Shown: piece by piece, positions 5,417 to 8,579 of the stretch
Layout of the letters: each line of letters begins with the position of its first letter
Position numbering within the stretch: the stretch's first letter is position 1
NCBI GenBank assembly: GCA_002384765.1
Contig: DGBM01000200.1
Span: 5,791-14,369 of the forward strand
Direction: 5' to 3'
Length of the DNA: 8,579 nucleotides
Source: Demequinaceae bacterium UBA4004
GTDB taxonomy: Bacteria > Actinomycetota > Actinomycetes > Actinomycetales > Demequinaceae
Position numbers and translations under genes: made by a program
The notes under the pieces: generated by a model
Database searches by the model: none
The model's input: only the letters and a program-made list of their open reading frames with translations
What the model was told of the DNA's origin: nothing

Positions 5417-6402
5417 TGGCCAACTTGCGAGCCGGACTCATCGGCATAGGAAGCATGGGGCGCCACCACGCCCGCGTGCTACGCGCGCTTGAGGGCGTTG
5501 ACTTGGTGGCCATCGCGGACGCGACGGGCGACCCGCACGGTGTTGCTGGCGACCTTGAGTTGGCGCCAGACATCGACACGCTACTGAAGGCTGGCCTCGA
5601 CTACGTGGTGGTCGCCGTGCCCACCATCTACCACGAGCCTGTCGCCCTTGCCGTGGCAGCGGCCGGCGTTCACGCCTTGGTGGAGAAACCGCTCGGCCAC
5701 GACACCGCCTCGGCCGAACGGATCACCGCGGCGTTCGAGAGCCGCGGCCTCGTGGGCGCGGTCGGTCACATCGAGCGCTACAACCCCGCTGTCCAGAGCC
5801 TGCGTGTGCGCCTCGAGAACGGCGACCTCGGCGACGTCTTCCAAATCGCGACACGACGCCAAGGCCCCTTTCCGGCCCGCATCGCCGACGTCGGCGTGGT
5901 CCGCGACCTCGGCCCCCACGACGTCGACCTTGCCGCATGGGTGGCGCAATCGACGTATGCGTCGATCTCGGCCCAGGTCACTCACCGCAGCGGACGCGAG
6001 CACGAGGACTTGGTGTCCATCACCGGCCGCCTCGCGAATGGCACTGTCGCCAATCACCTCATCAACTGGCTATCACCGATGAAGGAACGCACCACGGTGG
6101 TCACTGGAGAGCGCGGAGCCTTCGTGGCAGACACGCTCACGGCGGACTTGACGTTCTACGAAAACGGCACCATCGCAACCACATGGGATCACATCGCTGG
6201 CTTCCGTGGCGTATCAGAGGGCAACGTCACTCGCTTCGCGATTGCCAAGGCGGAGCCGCTTGCCACCGAACACGCGGCATTCCGTGACGGAATCCTTGGC
6301 ACGTCCTCGCAATACGTCACCATGCGTGAGGGATTGGAGACCGTCGCAGTGGTTGATGCTGTGCTCGAATCGGCGCGCACCGGCACCACCATCAACCGTT
6401 AG
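5416..6402 (+). CDS. Gfo/Idh/MocA-family NAD-dependent sugar-nucleotide dehydrogenase
   Basis: The 328-residue protein starts with a Rossmann fold, GLIGIGSMGRHHARVL (7-22), with the dinucleotide-binding GxGxxG at 10-15. VAVPTIYH (66-73) and the catalytic EKP motif (E90-K91-P92) follow. VGHIERYNPAV (116-126) and DLGPHDVDL (164-172, with H168) mark the C-terminal catalytic domain. With the acetyltransferase and aminotransferase beside it, the likely reaction is oxidation of C3 of UDP-GlcNAc or its uronic acid to the 3-keto form. From memory, Pseudomonas WbpB and Bordetella WlbA have an unusual GAAGYIA-type nucleotide loop. This protein instead has the classical GxGxxG loop, as in GnnA-like UDP-GlcNAc 3-dehydrogenases, so I do not assign wbpB. 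The start overlaps the aminotransferase stop by one base, and only weak SD-like GGAG (5402-5405) precedes it, which fits translational coupling. Confidence 0.87.
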   Translation: MANLRAGLIGIGSMGRHHARVLRALEGVDLVAIADATGDPHGVAGDLELAPDIDTLLKAGLDYVVVAVPTIYHEPVALAVAAAGVHALVEKPLGHDTASAERITAAFESRGLVGAVGHIERYNPAVQSLRVRLENGDLGDVFQIATRRQGPFPARIADVGVVRDLGPHDVDLAAWVAQSTYASISAQVTHRSGREHEDLVSITGRLANGTVANHLINWLSPMKERTTVVTGERGAFVADTLTADLTFYENGTIATTWDHIAGFRGVSEGNVTRFAIAKAEPLATEHAAFRDGILGTSSQYVTMREGLETVAVVDAVLESARTGTTINR

Positions 6403-6409
6403 CGAGGGA

Positions 6410-6422
6410 GCGCCGGCGCCGG
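6410..6422. repeat. Overlapping short palindromes in the dehydrogenase/GT2 gap
   Basis: The 53-bp gap after the dehydrogenase contains two overlapping perfect palindromes, GCGCCGGCGC (6410-6419) and CCGGCGCCGG (6413-6422). They could form a small GC stem. No T-run follows, so a rho-independent terminator is not supported, and such strings are common in DNA of this composition. Confidence 0.3.
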
Positions 6423-6442
6423 AATCGAGGTGGCCCCGATGC

Positions 6443-6448
6443 TATGCT
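6443..6448 (+). promoter_or_regulatory. Candidate internal -10 hexamer for the GT2/DUF2304 pair
   Basis: TATGCT matches TANNNT and ends 7 nt before ATG 6456, the geometry of a leaderless start. A competing reading is translation from ATG 6444, which lies inside the hexamer and follows GAGGTGG (6427-6433) by 10 nt. No clear -35 hexamer was seen. The element could let the last genes be expressed separately from the sugar-nucleotide cassette. Confidence 0.35.
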
Positions 6449-6455
6449 CCGGACC

Positions 6456-7196
6456 ATGGGAACTGCGCTCGGGCAGACGCTCATCGTGATGCCGGCGTAC
6501 AACGAATCCCAGTCCGTTGGGCGTGTGGTCAGCGAGACGCGCGCCATCCTCCCCGACATCACTGTCTTGGTTGTTGACGACGGATCGACCGACGGAACCG
6601 CTGACGCCGCGCGCGCCGCCGGCGCACTGGTCGCGACCCTTCCCTTCAACCTCGGTGTGGGCGGCGCGATGCGCGTGGGCTTCCGATATGCGGCGCAGCA
6701 TGGCTATCGGGCGGTGGTGCAGATCGACGCCGACGGCCAACACGATCCGGCGACGGTGACCGGTTTGCTCGACCGTCTCGAGGACTACGACATCGTGATT
6801 GGCGCCCGATTTGCTGGTGAGGGCGCGTATGTCATGAGCGGACCGCGGCGTTGGGCGAGCAAGGTGCTGGCGTGGACCATCAGCCGCACCGCAGGGACGA
6901 AACTCACGGACACAACCTCAGGATTCCGCGCATCCGGGCCCCGGGCCATCGAACTGTTCGAGCGGGAGTACCCGGCAGAGTATTTGGGCGACACGATCGA
7001 GTCGCTGGTTCTCGCTTGCCGTGCTGGCCTCACAGCCACGCAGGTCCCCACCGCAATGCGTGATCGCAGTGGCGGTGCGCCATCGCACAGCCCCTTGAGG
7101 GCGGCGGTCTACCTGGCAAGGGCCACTCTCGCCCTGCTGTTTGCATACGCTCGACCCAAGGCGGTTGCACCCCGAACGATTGAGGCCACTGCATGA
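6456..7196 (+). CDS. DPM1-like glycosyltransferase family 2
   Basis: The 246 residues form a compact GT-A domain. LIVMPAYNESQSVGRVV (9-25) is the N-terminal strand, followed by VVDDGSTDGT (39-48, nucleotide binding), NLGVGGAMRVGFRYA (65-79), IDADGQHDP (90-98, the DxD metal site) and TDTTSGFRA (151-159). The closest general type is dolichol- or polyprenyl-phosphate sugar synthases, which move a sugar from a nucleotide to a lipid phosphate. It has no obvious C-terminal membrane helices, only a mildly hydrophobic stretch at about 215-232. The membrane link may come from the DUF2304 protein encoded next, whose ATG overlaps this stop (ATGA, 7193-7196). An in-frame ATG at 6444 would add four residues (MLRT) and has GAGGTGG upstream. 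ATG 6456 is preferred because it fits the TATGCT hexamer and leaves a family-like N-terminus. The donor sugar is unknown. Confidence 0.88.
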   Translation: MGTALGQTLIVMPAYNESQSVGRVVSETRAILPDITVLVVDDGSTDGTADAARAAGALVATLPFNLGVGGAMRVGFRYAAQHGYRAVVQIDADGQHDPATVTGLLDRLEDYDIVIGARFAGEGAYVMSGPRRWASKVLAWTISRTAGTKLTDTTSGFRASGPRAIELFEREYPAEYLGDTIESLVLACRAGLTATQVPTAMRDRSGGAPSHSPLRAAVYLARATLALLFAYARPKAVAPRTIEATA

Positions 7197-7603
7197 CCCT
7201 CAGAGCGTACATATTCGGGATTGTGGCAGCGCTCTTTGTCCTGATCGTTGTGGTAAGTCTGCTGCGCCACCGTCGCCTTCGCGAGCGCCATGCGGCATGG
7301 TGGCTGGCTGCGGGGGTACTGGCCCTGCTCGCAGGCATCTTCCCTGAGTCGCTTACCTGGGCAGCCCGTGTCACGGGTATCGAACTGCCGGTCAACCTGG
7401 TGTTCTTTGTTTCGATCACCATCCTGTTCCTGGTGAGCCTCCAGCACAGCGCCGAGCTCACCCGCCTTGAAGCGAAGACTCGCGACCTCGCCGAGACGGT
7501 GGCACTACTCGAACTTCGTCTGCGGGAACTTGGCGAAGCACCACGGCCCCCGAGTGAGGAAGAAGGTCCCGACCGCCATGGCGACGCACACGACGAAGGC
7601 TGA
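7193..7603 (+). CDS. DUF2304 small membrane protein, probable GT2 partner
   Basis: The 136-residue protein has three hydrophobic helices, at about 4-24, 34-51 and 66-83. A charged, heptad-like segment (about 85-113, SAELTRLEAKTRDLAETVAL onward) follows that probably forms a coiled coil, and the tail is acidic and disordered. The spacing of RHRRLRERHAAWWL (25-38), the short loop with FPESL (50-54) and the GIELPVNLVFF stretch (62-72) match DUF2304. Members of this family are repeatedly found directly after DPM1-like GT2 genes in bacteria and archaea, so a role as membrane anchor or scaffold for that enzyme is the reasonable inference; the biochemical function is not established. GAGG (7182-7185) lies 7 nt before the ATG, inside the GT2 gene, and the two genes overlap by four bases. 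Confidence 0.88.
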   Translation: MTLRAYIFGIVAALFVLIVVVSLLRHRRLRERHAAWWLAAGVLALLAGIFPESLTWAARVTGIELPVNLVFFVSITILFLVSLQHSAELTRLEAKTRDLAETVALLELRLRELGEAPRPPSEEEGPDRHGDAHDEG

Positions 7604-7617
7604 CCCGGCGTGATGTG

Positions 7618-8579
7618 ATGATAGATTTCCATGCGCGCCAGCCGCGCCTCTCGGTCGCCCTGTGCACCTACAACAGCGAGCGCTTCATCGAGCGGCAGCT
7701 ACTCAGCATCCTCGACCAGGACCTCCCCGTCGACGAGGTCGTGATCGGCGACGATGGTTCCTCGGACGGCACCCTCGAGCGCATCGCCGCCGTCGTGGTC
7801 GGGCATCCAAGGGGCCACGTGGTGCGCGTCGAGTTCACCGAACGCTCCGGCGGCGTCGTACAGAACTTTTGCCGTACCCTCGCCGCCTGCACGGGTGACC
7901 TGATCGCTCTGTCGGACCACGACGATGTTTGGGATCCGGCGAAGACCGCGACGCTGGTGCCACGCTTATCCGCGGCCAGGCGTCCGGCCATGATCTTCAC
8001 CGACGCCCGCGTCATTGACGACCACAACGTCTTCTCCGGCGAGCACCTGTTCGCGTCGTACGGCGTGACCGACAAGGAGCTGAGCGGGTTCGAGGACGGT
8101 CGCGAAGCCGACGTCCTCGTTCGTCGCAACATCGCGACGGGGGCCACCGCGATGCTCACGCGCGACCTGCTCGACGTGGCTTTGCCCATCCCCGAGCTCT
8201 TCATTCACGATGAGTGGCTGGCGTTCCTGGCGTCCGCCCTGGGCACGCTCATGGTGGACAGGACCCCGCTGATCGACTACCGAGTCCACAGCAGCAACCA
8301 GATCGGCATTCCTCCTCAGTCGCTGGCGGGCCTGGCACGGTTCGCGCTGTCGGGTCGCCGCCAGCGCTACATCACTCTGCACAGGAGGGCGGAGGCGCTG
8401 CACGCCCGGCTCGTGGAGCATGGTGCCCCCGAGGAGGTGCTGGCGCTTGTCGCGGACAAGGCCGCCTTCGAGGCGGAGCGCTCGACGATGCCGTGGTTCT
8501 GGCCCGCTCGCCTCCCAGGGATCTTGCGCCGCTACCGGCAAGGCTCCTACGGGCGCTTCACGCACCGTCCGTCGCTCGA
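7618..8579 (+). CDS. Glycosyltransferase family 2, rhamnosyltransferase-like, C-terminus cut by window edge
   Basis: The frame opens at ATG 7618 and is still open after 320 codons at the window edge. The GT-A signatures are LSVALCTYNSERFIERQL (11-28), VVIGDDGSSDGT (41-52), GGVVQNFCRTLAACTGDLIALSDHDDVW (78-105; the DD pair is the metal site), NIATGATAML (171-180), HDEW (197-200, the likely catalytic-base region) and IDYRVHSSNQIG (219-230). This set is typical of bacterial GT2 enzymes that add rhamnose or similar sugars to surface polysaccharides. Most relatives have SDQDDVW, whereas here the third residue is His. A GTG at 7615, directly before the ATG, is an equally possible start. No good SD is at normal distance (GAAGG at 7595-7599 is 18 nt away), so coupling to the DUF2304 gene ending 14 bp upstream is likely. 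Confidence 0.85.
   Translation, partial: MIDFHARQPRLSVALCTYNSERFIERQLLSILDQDLPVDEVVIGDDGSSDGTLERIAAVVVGHPRGHVVRVEFTERSGGVVQNFCRTLAACTGDLIALSDHDDVWDPAKTATLVPRLSAARRPAMIFTDARVIDDHNVFSGEHLFASYGVTDKELSGFEDGREADVLVRRNIATGATAMLTRDLLDVALPIPELFIHDEWLAFLASALGTLMVDRTPLIDYRVHSSNQIGIPPQSLAGLARFALSGRRQRYITLHRRAEALHARLVEHGAPEEVLALVADKAAFEAERSTMPWFWPARLPGILRRYRQGSYGRFTHRPSL

Noticed and set aside
6403..6455. Rho-independent terminator between the dehydrogenase and GT2 genes
   Set aside because: The GC palindromes have no following T-run, and the genes on both sides belong to the same pathway and strand.
1..8579. CRISPR arrays, insertion sequences, tRNA/rRNA genes, integrase sites
   Set aside because: No regularly spaced repeats, transposase-like frames, terminal inverted repeats or RNA-gene signatures were seen on reading both strands.

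Overview
The window is G+C-rich (roughly two-thirds by eye) and almost wholly coding. It has short gaps, several genes that overlap by 1 to 4 bases, GTG as well as ATG starts, and strong G/C bias at third codon positions. Together with the protein families (an actinobacterial-looking DUF2142 protein, a GT4 transferase beginning with an RVLIITGSSLGER-type motif, and a GT2/DUF2304 pair), this points to a high-GC Actinomycetota, perhaps Micrococcales. That placement is an inference from style, not a database match. The region is a piece of a surface or cell-wall polysaccharide gene cluster.

Left arm, minus strand (read from 3547 down to 1): a GT4 glycosyltransferase, a Wzx-like oligosaccharide flippase whose GTG start overlaps the end of the GT4 gene, and a DUF2142 multi-spanning membrane protein that runs off the left edge. 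The trio looks like one operon that adds a sugar, flips the lipid-linked glycan and handles it outside the membrane.

Centre (3548-3702): a 155-bp divergent intergenic region. It holds a degenerate tandem repeat abutting the GT4 start codon, a possible 17-codon leader ORF with a good Shine-Dalgarno sequence whose stop overlaps the GT4 start, an imperfect inverted repeat, and a -10-like hexamer placed so that the rightward transcript could be leaderless.

Right arm, plus strand (3703 to 8579): a three-gene nucleotide-sugar cassette (left-handed beta-helix N-acetyltransferase, DegT-type PLP aminotransferase, Gfo/Idh/MocA dehydrogenase). This is the enzyme set that oxidises, aminates and N-acetylates C3 of a UDP-GlcNAc-type sugar to give a UDP-2,3-diacetamido sugar. 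Then come a DPM1-like GT2 transferase overlapping a DUF2304 membrane/coiled-coil partner, and a second GT2 (rhamnosyltransferase-like) that runs off the right edge.

Working model (inference): the cassette makes an unusual diacetamido sugar nucleotide, the GT4 and GT2 enzymes build it into a lipid-linked repeat unit, the flippase exports the unit, and DUF2142 and possibly the GT2/DUF2304 pair modify or transfer it. No tRNA, rRNA, CRISPR array, insertion sequence or convincing rho-independent terminator was seen, and no gene-free stretch exceeds 155 bp.
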